From the NCBI GenBank assembly GCA_907165065.1, contig OU015528.1, forward strand, positions 49,281,515 through 49,345,514: a stretch of DNA of 64,000 nt, given 5' to 3'. Of the stretch, positions 26,791 through 38,210 are shown in pieces (positions within the stretch are counted from its first letter, which is position 1; every line of letters begins with the position of its first letter). Source of the DNA: Caprimulgus europaeus. Lineage: Eukaryota > Chordata > Aves > Caprimulgiformes > Caprimulgidae. The position numbers and the translations under genes were made by a program. The notes under the pieces were generated by a model. The model was not told where the DNA came from and ran no database searches. It saw only the letters and a program-made list of their open reading frames with translations.

Positions 26791-27027
26791 TTAGAGATGT
26801 CAGATGGGGCCTGACAGAGGGTCCTGCTGGGCAGGAACCCACCGTCTAACTGCCTCCTCTTTTTCCTTGTCCTTCTGGTTTACTCCTGGCTGGGAAGCAG
26901 AAGGTTGAAAATAATTGTATGTCAGTATCTTGTAGCCCATGCTTGGCAAAGTCAGCTTTTCCATAACCATGCTGTGTGCCTGACCTGCATACACAAAGCA
27001 ACTCTGACCAGACCATGCATGCTGGGA

Positions 27028-27307
27028 GGTGGCCAGTGATAGGACAAGGGGCAATGGGCAAAAGCTGGAACACAGGAGGTTCCACTTACTTAAACATGAG
27101 AAAAAAAACTTCTTTACTGTGAGGGTGACAGAGCACTGGAACAGGCTGCCCAGGGAGGTTGTGGAGTCTCCTGCTCTGGAGATACTCAAAACCCACCTGG
27201 ATGCAGCCCTGTGCAACCTGCTGTAGGTGAACCTGCTTTGGCAAGAGCGTTGGACTCGATGATCACCAGAGGTGCCTTCCAACCCCTCCCATTCTGTGAT
27301 CCTGTGA
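27028..27307 (+). mobile_element. CR1 3' fragment
   Basis: A 3' piece of CR1 in plus orientation. It encodes remnants of the ORF2 C-terminus ([39 protein letters not shown]) followed by the CR1 3' UTR, with TTGGACTCGATGATCACCAG and the terminal repeat ATTCTGTGATCCTGTGA. It is truncated at its 5' end. Confidence 0.93.
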
Positions 27308-30300
27308 GGTGCAGCATGCCTGGAGCTCTGTTGTGCGCATGCATGGGCTGTTTGCCCAGGATTATCTACTGCCTCCCAAGACTACACAGCCTCCTGCCTG
27401 AAGGGCAGTGGCATTGCTAAAACCTCCAGGAAAATAGGGAAACTGCTCAAATGCCTCTGAGATAATATTTACTGGTGGTAACAGGATGGGCATTGAGAAA
27501 AAGTGGCTCCATATGGGAGGAAAGCCATTAGTATTAGAGCTATACTGAAGGGGAGCATACATCAGTCCCTCCAACAGAGGATGTAGCAGAAGAGCTGCTG
27601 AAAGACAGAGGTGGGACTGGGGAAACTGGCTCAGCGTAGACATTCACCTCAGGCAAGGAGCATTAACATAGTGGTGAGTCCTGAACTTTAAAGGGGCTTA
27701 AAAAACATGAGCCCCCATGCTGAGGGACCCAAAGGGCTTAATGTGTGTAAGGAGACAAGCACAAGCAGCACCCGTGTCAGATGAAAGGGGCTCGTGACTG
27801 AGCCACTCCACTGTGTCCCACCTGGAGCCAAACACCTGAACTCAGGAGAGAAAGAGGTGAAAAGAGGAGAGGGTTTTGTAGGAAGGAATTGGAATAAATT
27901 CAAGGAGGAGCTGAAATGAAGACCAAGGAACCTTGTCTCTGCCCTAGAAATATTGTTACCTTCCTTTTCCTCCCACTGGCTCCTGCAGTTTTGACATAGG
28001 CTCAGTCTTCCCCTTTCTTGCAGATCCCACTGCACACAGACATCCTTCAACAAGAGGCACAAGGGGGTGTGCAGGGGAGCCTTGGACCCCTCCTCACTCC
28101 ATTTCTTTGTGGGAGTTTGCTCATGTCACTTTCTGTGGCTCCCACCATGCTGGGGCAGCAGCAGGGAGAGTTACAGGTCTGCTGGGAACCTTGCCAGGAT
28201 GGTCCCCTCCCTGCAAACATGGGCATTGAGCCACACCAAGGGAAAGCAAAGCAGCAAGGGTTGAAGGGACAGGGCTCCTGTTCTCCTTCAGAGGGACATT
28301 TAAACCTACTGTAGAGGCAGAGGCGATCTGCAAGCACATCCAGCAGCACAAGCTTTACAATTTAGGCAAACAGTGGAAATGCTTAAGTACTTACACACTA
28401 ATGTCTGTCTTTGTGGTTTTACAAATGGTGTCTCCTGCACACCTGTGCGGAGAACCTCAGCTGCAGTCTCCTAGCAGGGACCTTTATAATTGCCTCCTTC
28501 TGCCTACAGGCACACCTGGAAACCTTATGTGTGCAGAGTGGCCCTCTCCCTCTGCCCTGTCCCCTCAGAGGGGACAGGCCAGTGATGCTCAGCCTGTCCT
28601 GCAACATGCTGAGGGCCTCTGTGCAGTGCACGGCACCTTGGAAGGTGCTTTCAGAGGGTATAGGAACATGAGGCAGGGGAGCAGGTGATTTGTTTCAATG
28701 CTTTGCTGAAGTTATATAGCAATTCCCAGCCAAAAGGAGAAGTGGAAGATGGGCCAAGCCTGCACTCCCCGGCCCGGCGCTGGGCTGAGCTGATGCACGT
28801 GTGTACTGGGGTGGGGGCTCTCCTACACCTCCTGGGCCCAGATTTGCTCTCACATGTTCCCACAGCAACAACAGCAAGGCAACCACATCCCTCCTCTCCC
28901 TTGCACAGCGATTAAAATCACACTTGTTGCAAGTGCCTCAGCTCGAGCATCCAGCCCTTTAATTGCTGCAGTGAAGGATATGTAGGCGATTCTGAGGCCA
29001 GCAAAGCAGAAAATTAGCATTTAGCATGAAAATGATACCACTGCATCATCACCAGTGCAAAGCAAACAACACAACCAGCCAGGCTGCCTCTTTCTCTCTC
29101 TACCTGCATGCTCGAACCTGTCGGGTCTTGCAACAGCCCCATAGCTTCCTGCACCCACGGGTCCTGCCCTGTGGGGCTGCCACCAGGGACCCCAGGCGCG
29201 CATGGGGCTGTGAGCTGGCCTCCGCTTTTCGCCGCTGGACTTTTGATGAAGCAGATTTATATGCTCACTTCTGAGATAATCCTCCCTCAAATGTCAAAAA
29301 TGCCACATTAGCCGCTGCATTGATTCCTGCAGTATTTACAGAGCAGAAAAATGCAGCATGAGGCTGGCAGGAACAAACCTGCACCCTCAGGGTGTCCCTC
29401 CAGGTGAGTCATCAGTTGTCTCAAGCCATGAGTCAGATCTTCACCTCCTCTAGACCCTTAAATAGCTTTAGCCATTGTTAGTGTAAATTCCCCTCAGGCC
29501 TTTTCATGTCTTTGTTACGTAGGCTGTATTTTTGCCTGGTTGGACACAAATAAACGTTAAAATGCTGTGTCCACCCAAGCACAAAAGGAAAGGCTGTTTA
29601 CCAGTCAGGCTGGGCTGGAGCCAGCATCCCCAACCCCAGGGCTTAGCCTGCCAGTGGGTCCTGCCAGTGGGTCCCACCAGATTGGGGCATCAGAGTTAGC
29701 TGGGATGGAGGCGATGGCTCTGTGTCTGGGGTGGTCACCAAGCAGGAGTATGCATGGGCCATGGAGGGATCACTCTGGAGCAGGATCCAGAGCCTTGGGC
29801 TTGACTCTGGTCACAGAACTGGCAGCTACATGGGCACCCTTGATCTCTTGTGAGATTTTGGGCTGTTTAGCTGTGTCCACATCAGAGAGTGTACGCAGGG
29901 GTGCCTGCCACATTTGCCCGCCCCAGCCAGGGCTCTGCACACTGGTGGTTTCTGCTGCAGAGAGAGCTGCCATTTCCCTGGCCTCCCTTGTGTGGGTGCC
30001 TGCATGTCCTTGCCCAAAAGGGGGAGTGTTTCAACATATTTTGACATGGACCTATGACCGCTTTGAGTTCCCGAGGGAATAATTGATGCGGAAGTGGCAC
30101 AGCTCAAGTCCTGAACTGCAGACAGACTACTGATTTACACGGCGTGAGAAGGGTCCTTGTGCCCCCCCTGTGCAAGTACACGCAGACATGCACTCACGCA
30201 CATACATATGTATGTGGTGGCTCCAGGGGCCCCAGGTCCCTGCCTCCATAACCATGCAGTCTGTCACAGCTCCCCGCCAGCCCTGCCACCCATTTTCCCT

Positions 30301-30662
30301 CCCCACAGATGCTGGTCCTTCGAGCAGCAGCCGTGAGTGTGCCACAATGACTAGCGTGGTTGGCAGCCCAGGCTCCTCAGACTGTGGTGCTTTGAGGTTG
30401 TCCCTTGCTCCAAGCCCATGGTGCATGGCTGGAGGGGTCTCTCTGCCCTGGGGTAAGCAGAGACCTCTGCAGCTTGTTGCAGACAGCGATGGAACTGCTT
30501 TCTGGGCATTGCCTGTATCAGTGCTGTGGGGACTGCTGGTGAGCAGTATCCTGTGTCAGCAGTTTGGGCTGGTTATTGCTTTAACACACACCTGAATTAA
30601 AAGACCAGTGGGAAAGCTGGTTATAAACTACAGTGACTCTGAGAAAGGTATGTACCTATCCT

Positions 30663-30698
30663 CACATACATGTGGGCATGCACACACACATGCACACA
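30663..30698. repeat. CA-type microsatellite, interrupted
   Basis: CACATACATGTGGGCATGCA followed by CACACACATGCACACA. Confidence 0.75.
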
Positions 30699-30989
30699 AG
30701 GCAGCAGTGATTATGGAAGCAAAAGAATAAATATCGAGCAGAAACCAAGGGATTTTCAGAATAGACTTTCCTTTTTTTTTGTATTCAATGCCATGTTGTT
30801 TGTTGTTGGTTTATTTTACTTATTTTTTTCCCTTTTTTCCCCTTCTCGATTTATTTCCTATGCCCAGGCTTACTATAACAGCAGAAACTAATCAGTGGCC
30901 AATGATGATTAACAGTCTCTCACGTGTTATTAACTTTACACTCAATGGAAGGTCATTTTTAAAGATTGTGGTAAGAAATGTAAGTGTAT

Positions 30990-31005
30990 GGGGGGGGGGG
31001 GGGGG
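30990..31005. repeat. Poly-G tract (16 G)
   Basis: An uninterrupted run of 16 G on the plus strand. It is prone to length errors and could in principle form a G-quadruplex. Confidence 0.9.
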
Positions 31006-34000
31006 CAGCTCTATGTATGTAGAGGGAATATATACACAAAAGCAGATTTTTTTATCCACACCACCCCATTCACATTGCACTCGACTCTTTCTTAGAAATA
31101 CATATTATTATCTAAAATGTGTGTAGTATTTCTGTGTGTAGATCATATATTGAAACAAATCCTTCATAAGGCTCAGATAAGGAGGTGGGAGACATGGTAC
31201 GTAAATGGGAACATAAATTAACTGCGTTTGTCAAGTTGTAATTGAAAGGTAAAATGGGGTCATCTGCTTTCATTGTTATCATCCCAGCAATTACTAGATG
31301 CAGCTAAAGGTGACAGTGGTATTTTTGGAATAGAGCCCACCTGGTACTTCATATCCAAAGCTGTGATAGCCTGACAGCAAGGCTTGCAGGGTAATAAAAA
31401 TACCTGACTGTGCATGGACCACGTATCTTAGGCTCTTGTATGACACTTCTCATCCTTGTGTGTGGGCAGGTAGCTCTCTCCTAAGAAGGCATTTTGCAAT
31501 TAAAGAGCAAAAGCTCGGATTAAAGATGTTTCACTAAAAAATATTTTCTCTTTGAATTGCCATCCACACTGCCCGTAGTATCACTGATGATTTGTTTTGA
31601 AGTAGCAGCTTAGCCCCATATGGGTGTTTCTGACTGAAGGAGGGGTGGCCACCCCGCCTGCTTGTGCTGGGTCGTTGCCCACCCCATTTTTGGAGATGCT
31701 CTGCCAGGCTCTGTGAAGGGATGGTGCTATTCCCTTAGCAGCAGTCATAAAAAAGATGAGAAAGGAAGTAGTAGGAGCAGAGCAATGACAGGCAGCAAAT
31801 CCCACTGCACCATGGTCAGCACAAACAGGTAACTTACAGTGCTAAAATTTCCTTCAGGATGAATAAGCTGGAGGACAGGGAGGGGAGGAGCTGCTGCTGT
31901 TTTGCACAGTGCACTGTGTGCACTGACCCTGCCCTGGCAACCAGAAACAAACAAACAAAAAAACCTCAAGCCACAGCATCTTTCAAAGTTTTCAGAAACA
32001 CTACTGATAGCTAAAATGGTGTTAGCCAGAGGGTTTAAAGTGCTCTGGTCTCCAGGAAAACATCCTTGGCAAAACAGTGCCTCTTCCACTCTATCATTCT
32101 GCTCCATGGACCATGAGACAAAGAGAAAGCTGTATCTGCTGACTTTGTTGACTACAGACAAAACTAAGGAAAAAAATTTGTATTCCTCTGTGCCCAGGTG
32201 AGCTGTGAAGCAGATGGGCTGGAGCCTGCTGTAGCTTACATGGCAACAGCCCAACTGCTAATGGGAGCGACTTCGTGAGGTGCCGAGTCCTCCCTGCTCC
32301 TACTGATGTCATGAACATGAAAGATGCTCAGCAGATCTGCAAAGCAATGCTGAGGAAGTACCCAGCAAAAAGGCCCATCTGTGCAAATGCAGAGTCCTTA
32401 TTACTGAGCCTGCTGTTGGAGCAAAAGCAGAGGTGTGCTGCAAAGCAGAGGCTGGGATGCCAGTTTTGGTGGGGTTGAGAGATCTTTACTTGCAAATTGA
32501 GCATATCTGCTCTGAAAGTAGCCAGGAGGCATAAATATTGAATATCACATTGCCAGCTTCTGCTCAAAGTGTGACAGGATCTTAGCAAAAATAAACAGGG
32601 GGCTTGGAAATATGCAGGAGAAAGAAAGAGTTAGAAAAGAAACATATATGTCTAAATGAGAGGGAAGAAATGAATTCAAAGATACCGAGTTCCTACTAGA
32701 AGCCAGTCCCTAGCAAGGAAGAAAAACAATATGAAAAAAACTGAGAAGTAAGGCAGATCTTATAAAATAAAGTATTCATGAAGACCAGGGAAGGGAATAT
32801 TTGGAAAGTCAGATCACATGCAGATAAACTGAACTGAGTGGAACACATCCAAGGGCCTGACTTTGCAAAGTACCAAGCATGTCCTACAAGGTGCACTGTG
32901 TCTTTTGTATCACAGCTAGTTAGAAAATCAGTGTTTAATTTTCCTCCTCTCTGTGAAATTCTTGTGATGAAACCAAGCAAACCAAAGCTGCTTACCTCCA
33001 CACCATCCATAACAGACTTTGAGTTTTAGTTGACAATCAGAAGTATGTTGTCTAAAATCAAATCTCTGCTCCTGAGCTGCTGCTACAAGGCTGTTTGCTC
33101 TTGTTGCATAGTGGGTGTGCAGGGCACATTTCCTACAGTGCCATGCAGGCACCTCGCTGTCTGGGGACCCATCTTCCATGACCTGTGGGGTAGCCAAGGG
33201 GCCTGGTGTCTATGTGATGCCCTGTGGGGGCATTTCAGACACAAGATAGTCATTACGGCAGGAACAATTTAGTTCTCAGCCAAAAGGAAAAGTCAAAAAA
33301 TCCTTGAAGACTTCTAAGTTTTCTGCTTTAAGTTTCTTTTGTCTGAAAATTATTTTCCTGCTCAATGACAGCTACAATTCCCCCCGCCCCACCCCGGCCT
33401 GCTCAACTGATACTAATTTCACAGAAAGCTGGTGGTGTTCAGTCCTTCACAGGACCTGGCCTCATAAATCACTCTCCAAAACCCCAAAAAACCCTAACCC
33501 CAAATACACAATACTGCTGACTTCCCATGAAAGAAAACAGTGGTCATGCTGGCAATTGCTTCCTACATGTCTAATTTCATAAGGAAACTTGTGGCAAATG
33601 AGGTAAGGAAGAGATGAAGATGGAGAAGTCATGAGCAGTACTAGTGATACACTTTATTCATTTGGCAGTGCTGAGACAGGATCTCTGGGCTCCAGAGAAA
33701 TACCAAATAGAGGTATGGGCAGGCTGGAGCGGGTGAGGATTTTATGTGCAAGAGAAGGTGGGAAGCACTTGGGACAAGTTCTGTTCTGCAGCTGCAGTAA
33801 GCCACACCAATGGGCCTAGAGGCCATGGTGAGATGGGAAGATGTGTGGGGAAGGCTTATTAAAAACAACTCAGAGACATGTTGAAAAGTGGTAGAGGAAC
33901 CAGCTGGCAAGCCAAGATGAAAAGAACTAAGTACTCCTAGCTTGGAGAAGCAGCAGCCAGAGCAGGACACGGTAGTGGTGTGCAAGCACGTAGAGGAGCT

Positions 34001-36098
34001 CAGCACAGAGCAGGGAGAGGGACTGCTTTTGGTGGCAGACGTGGGGGAGAGCTGGGCACGAGGGTAACGTGGCAGCGGGACAAAACAGAGTGATCTCAGG
34101 CTGACGATGGCAAAGAGCCTCCTGGCAGGAGCTGCGTGTGATACAGTCCCTTGTGGGAAGTGGGGAGTATGGGAGGCTGAAAAGACGCCTGGGCAAATCC
34201 TGGCTGCCCTCAGGTGTTGTCTGGGAGGTGGGTGGGTGATGACAGAGGTTTTTCCCGGTACCAACAGCCCGGCATAGCTGGGAAAGGCAGCTTTTGCCAG
34301 GAGAAACTGTACAACCTGCCCCGCTGCAAAAATACCCAGCAAAAACACAAGGCATTTGCTGGGTTTTAGTATTCTGCTTCCTCTTTGGGAAGGATGGATA
34401 TTTCCTCCTTCTTTTTCAAACAGTTAGTAAATAATTAAAAGAGAGAGACAAAATATTCTCTAAAGATAACCTAGTCTTCTGTTTCCATGGCAACCTCCTT
34501 CCTAAGCCAGAAGCATTTTGGTCTAGTCATACAGCAGAGGGTGAAAGCCCTTTTGCAGGGAGGTGGGAGTGGTGTCATGACCCTGCTGGGAGGCAAAAGG
34601 GAGATCTCCTGCAGAGCAAGAGGACTGTCACAAACCCCAATCCACAAGAGAAACAAATAAGTTTTTCCTTGCAAGTAACTTCCAGGGACAACTGAGAATA
34701 AGCTGAGAGAGCATTCATCCTAGAGGCCCTAAGTCACCCATTCAGTTCACCACCACCATCTTTCCCACCATCTTCTGACCCGTCTCCCCTCCCAGCTATC
34801 CCAAGTGCAAGCCATATTTCTATCATGACTGAATATTGGGACAGCTTCTAGTACTGCACCTATCTCTGACCTTTCTTCCCTTCCTCAGCTGAAATATTTC
34901 ACAGCCCACACAACTGCCAGGACAGCTCCAAGTCCCACCTCCAACTTTCCTTATGGCCCCCTTTCAGGAAACACTCTTAGGTTCTCTGGGGTTTAATTGT
35001 TTTGTTTGGAGTTTTTTGGTAAGCCCTACCTCTGGCTTCAAAGCAGCTCTGGGTTTGAATCTAAGCCTTGTGCAGCCCAGGTTCCTTGTTCAGCTGTTTG
35101 GGGACTAACCGCCCTCCTTCCCTGAGGATGTCAAACCACGTGTCTTATCTCTCCTCTCTGCCCCTGGGAGAGCGGGCAGGGGCAATTCACCCAAAGAACC
35201 ACAAGTGCAAAAAAGGCATTTGAAGACCCTTATTATTGCTTTAATAAATCTGGATAAGCATCCTTTCTGCAAGGACGAGGACCCAGGCTCTCCTGGCCTT
35301 TTCTCACAGGCCTGAGCTCCCTGCAGTCAGCGTGCACGCTTGCAACACAGAAAACACTCCTTCCAGCAAATAAATAAAGTCCATGCAGTAATTATCCTTT
35401 TCCTGGCTGTTGGTCCCATTTGACGCGCTCGTTGTTTACAGCCCTGGTTTGTAAGATGATTAAAAATCAGACAGCTCACGATAAAACCAGAACATCTGTT
35501 TCGTATTGCCCACTTCACAACACTTCAAATGCCGGCTGGGAGAGCTCTGGGAGGACTGCAGAGGTCCTCTTATCTGATGGAAAAAAATGGGACAGGAATC
35601 CCCAAGTGAGCTCTGCTCCTCTCTGAGCAGTGTACCATCTTCATTGGGCTGCTATACTTTCCCTGCTGCCTTTCTCACTCATCTTCTGATACACCTTGCT
35701 GGGGCTTCCCTGGGGTAGCTGCCTTTCCTACCCCCTTGCAAACCTGGGAAGGGTATGAAACTTTGCAGTTGCTGCAGGAAGAGATCCAGGCTGGCCCTGG
35801 CCAGGAAGGAGATATGTGCAGTCGTACCGCTGGAAAGGCAAGGAGGGATGCAGCCTTTGGAAGCCTTGCTGCAAACCTGGTAGGAGAGGATTGTGTCCAC
35901 TGGATCAAATCCTGGATCCTGAGGCAGGTCATAGTTTGAGGAGTCGGTCTGCCCTCACCCTCCACACTGCAGCCCTCCCCACTGACACTCCCCTGCAAGG
36001 CAGAGACAAGGAGAGCTGCAGTCCTCCTTCTCCCTTGTCTCTCCAGCTGGTAAGCCAGTTAGCCTGGATACAACGCACATTAACATCCTTACATTTGT

Positions 36099-36124
36099 GC
36101 ACACACACACACATATACACACAC
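36099..36124. repeat. CA microsatellite
   Basis: A (CA)n run interrupted once by TATA. Confidence 0.85.
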
Positions 36125-36357
36125 GTGCCAATATTCCCTGCTCTCCGTGTCCACAGTTGGTGCTGAGCAGGAATCTGGTCCCAGCTACACTGATGCAAAT
36201 CAGGAAAACGCCAGAAGATGAAGGTGATGCTGGAGAGGAGGCAGAGCCGCCACTGCGTTGAGGACATTCTTGTAGGACCTTCCCACTGGGACTTGGAACA
36301 AGGTTAGCCCTCAGCCAGGGGACTGACTACATTTTGTGTTGTTGAAGCCCCCTTTGT

Positions 36358-36363
36358 TTTATT
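36358..36363 (-). promoter_or_regulatory. Candidate poly(A) signal for CACNA1I
   Basis: AATAAA on the minus strand, 1.15 kb after the stop codon, with ATTAAA 33 bases upstream of it in the transcript. Chance occurrence is possible in this AT-rich context. No cleavage evidence is available. Confidence 0.25.
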
Positions 36364-36620
36364 TGTCTTTTTTAAAATTCTAGTCTTTATCTTCTTTTAA
36401 TATATATAGCTATAGATACAAAAATAACAGATAAGTTTCTCTAGAGATGGTTTTTGCACCTTTGGGCTTCTAAAGTAAAGTATCACAATTACTGCAAATG
36501 AAAGGGGGTAAAGTTCAATTTCTTCCCCCCTTTTAACCTCCCCCTCCCACTCCAATTTCCCCACATATCTTGTAATTTTTTTCCCTTAGCAGTTTTCTTT
36601 CTTTGGAAAATGAAGAAGAC

Positions 36621-36647
36621 AAAACCAACAAAACCAACAAAACCAAC
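36621..36647. repeat. 9-base tandem repeat, three copies
   Basis: AAAACCAAC repeated three times exactly, followed by degenerate copies. It lies in the presumed 3' UTR of CACNA1I, where the transcript reads GTTGGTTTT repeats. Confidence 0.9.
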
Positions 36648-37336
36648 CAAACGACAACAAAAACATGCCATGTAGCCTCCATCCCCTCCTCCCATGAACG
36701 TGCCTGCTGTGTTCACACATTCCCTTCAAAGCAAAGCTTTTCACCTCAAAACGTTTCCTGTGCTCCATAGCTGTTTGTTTTTCCCTGCTGCTAGGGCCAG
36801 ATTTTCACCTGCTGTAAATCAGCATGAATCAACCCCCAAGCCAGAGCTCTGCTGCTTTACACCAACAGAAATGCACAATTGCTTTTTGCCAATTTACACT
36901 CAACCTGAAGATCTGGCCCACAATTTTTAATGTTTGAAATGGAAGCATGGAAAATAAGGAAGTTCCCAGAAACACGCAAGACAAACTCCAGACACTATTC
37001 CCTTGCTGCTCACCCTGCTTCCCTTTGCCCCCACCCTCCTTGTTTGGCATAGCACCTCCTTCAGTCCCCATTTGCTTGTTCCTCCTTAGCACTTTCTGAA
37101 ATTCATAATCTCTCAGTAAAAAAAATAAATAAATCAATCTCTCTCTATATGTATATGTATATAACTAAACAGCTGCCACACGGCAGTCACCTGGCTGGAG
37201 GGTCCCGTCCCTTCCAGCCCCATGGCCTTTTCTTGTCACTACAGTCTCTGCGGTGATGGTCCAGGTCTTGCCCTCAGGCAGGACTGTTCCTGTATTGCTT
37301 GCACTCTCCCACGCCTCTGAGGTACGGTACCAGAGT

Positions 37337-37392
37337 ATTTATTTTTTATATATATATATATAATTTATGCATATATATATATTTATAAATTT
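37337..37392. repeat. AT-rich simple repeat in the presumed 3' UTR
   Basis: Long TA runs separated by AATTTATGC, within 120-170 bases after the CACNA1I stop. Confidence 0.9.
37338..37343 (-). promoter_or_regulatory. Candidate proximal poly(A) signal for CACNA1I
   Basis: AATAAA on the minus strand, about 165 bases after the stop codon. It lies inside a TA-rich simple repeat, which raises the chance that it is fortuitous. If used, it would give a very short 3' UTR. Confidence 0.2.
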
Positions 37393-37508
37393 TTGTTTGC
37401 CTGGTTCTTTTTCTTGCAAATCCTTTGGAGTTGCTGCTGGGGAGAAGCTAGTGAAACACATCCCCCATGCCAGTGGCTGAACGCTCCCTCCCTGCACCGC
37501 AGGGACCC

Positions 37509-38210
37509 TCATCTGTTCCTCTTGCTGACTCCATCATCCATCTCCAGCTCGGATGGGAGCGGGGTGCCATGGTCCCCTGTCCCCAGTCTGCTGGGGCCAT
37601 CTTGCTCCTCTCTTTCCCTGGGTGAGGGGGTGTCCTTGCAGAAGTCCGTCACCCAGGAGGGCATGGAGAGGAATCCCCGGGGATCAACGGTGTAGAAGGG
37701 CTTGGCGTGGTGGGCAGGGGGGCGGCGGGGCAAGGGGCTGGCATGGAGGCTGCTGGTGCTGCTGCACTTCTTCACCAGCGTCAGCCCTGGTGGTGGGGGC
37801 GAGAAGAGGGAGGTCAGCGAGAGGCTGCTGAGGGTCTCTGAGGGCTCGCTGTTGTTGCCACCCCCCCGCAGGCTGCTGCCTGCCCCCTCCTCGTCCGAGG
37901 GGTCCATGGAGTCGTGGTGAGTGCAGCCAGGGCTGGTGCTTCCACCGCTGCTGTGGCTGCGCTGGTGCCGACGGATGCTTTGCAGGCTGAAAAGCCCCCG
38001 GCCCCGCAGGCTCCGGCGGCGGGAGGCAGGAGAGAGGGGGGCTGCCAGGGGTCTTTGGCTGCCGGCAGCTGGCACGGGGCACAGAGCCACTGGGAGGTCC
38101 AGGGTGCACTGGGGAGAGTCGCTGAGGTTGAGGCTGTCCTCCAGTGTGGTCTGCAGGCTGCCTGCTGAGCTGCTGCTCCGGCTGTCCAGTGAGGTATCGC
38201 TCTCAGGGGC
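37509..38210 (-). CDS. CACNA1I: CACNA1I last coding exon and stop codon
   Basis: A 702-base terminal coding stretch (233 residues and TGA). It opens APESDTSLDSRSSSSAGSLQ, then TTLEDSLNLSDSP, a basic block RRRSLRGRGLFSLQS, HQRSHSSGGSTSPGCTHHDS, MDPSDEEG, and SETLSSLSLTSLFSPPPPGL. It ends ELEMDDGVSKRNR, against ELEPGDAASKRKR in the mammalian protein I recall, which settles the paralogue. The last third (HASPLPRRPP, GFLSMPSWVTDF) is poorly conserved. The exon is much more GC-rich than its surroundings, typical of this gene's end. The acceptor is GGCTCCCCAG. Confidence 0.96.
   Translation of the reverse strand, partial: APESDTSLDSRSSSSAGSLQTTLEDSLNLSDSPQCTLDLPVALCPVPAAGSQRPLAAPLSPASRRRSLRGRGLFSLQSIRRHQRSHSSGGSTSPGCTHHDSMDPSDEEGAGSSLRGGGNNSEPSETLSSLSLTSLFSPPPPGLTLVKKCSSTSSLHASPLPRRPPAHHAKPFYTVDPRGFLSMPSWVTDFCKDTPSPREREEQDGPSRLGTGDHGTPLPSELEMDDGVSKRNR

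Larger units (their letters stand above)
27308..36357. other. Intergenic, between CR1 and the CACNA1I 3' end
   Basis: GC-richer than the left part. It holds a CA-type repeat at 30663-30698, a 16-base G-run at 30990-31005, and a CA repeat at 36099-36124. Open frames up to 235 codons (33641-34348, minus) have no similarity or splice support. AT-rich blocks at about 28900-29350 and 35220-35480 are conserved-looking candidates. Confidence 0.55.
36358..37508 (-). other. CACNA1I: CACNA1I 3' UTR, extent uncertain
   Basis: Non-coding sequence directly downstream of the TGA. It includes an AT-rich tract (37337-37392, long TA runs), a second AT-rich patch (37113-37165), and a 9-base tandem repeat at 36621-36647. 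On the minus strand, AATAAA occurs at 37338-37343 and 36358-36363, and ATTAAA at 36396-36401. I take the most distal as a provisional end. The true UTR may be longer, and RNA evidence would be needed to set it. Confidence 0.4.

Noticed and set aside
29567-30082. 171-codon open frame, plus strand
   Set aside because: No protein similarity, no splice context, and ordinary composition for a GC-richer stretch.
33641-34348. 235-codon open frame, minus strand
   Set aside because: The longest intergenic frame, but its composition (Ser, Pro, Leu, Cys rich) is that of translated non-coding DNA. No similarity and no start or splice support.
37684-38109. Open frame of 141 codons on the minus strand (and others at 37814-38242, 37553-37831, 37921-38235)
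   Set aside because: These are shadow frames of the GC-rich last CACNA1I exon. The true frame is fixed by similarity and splice phase.
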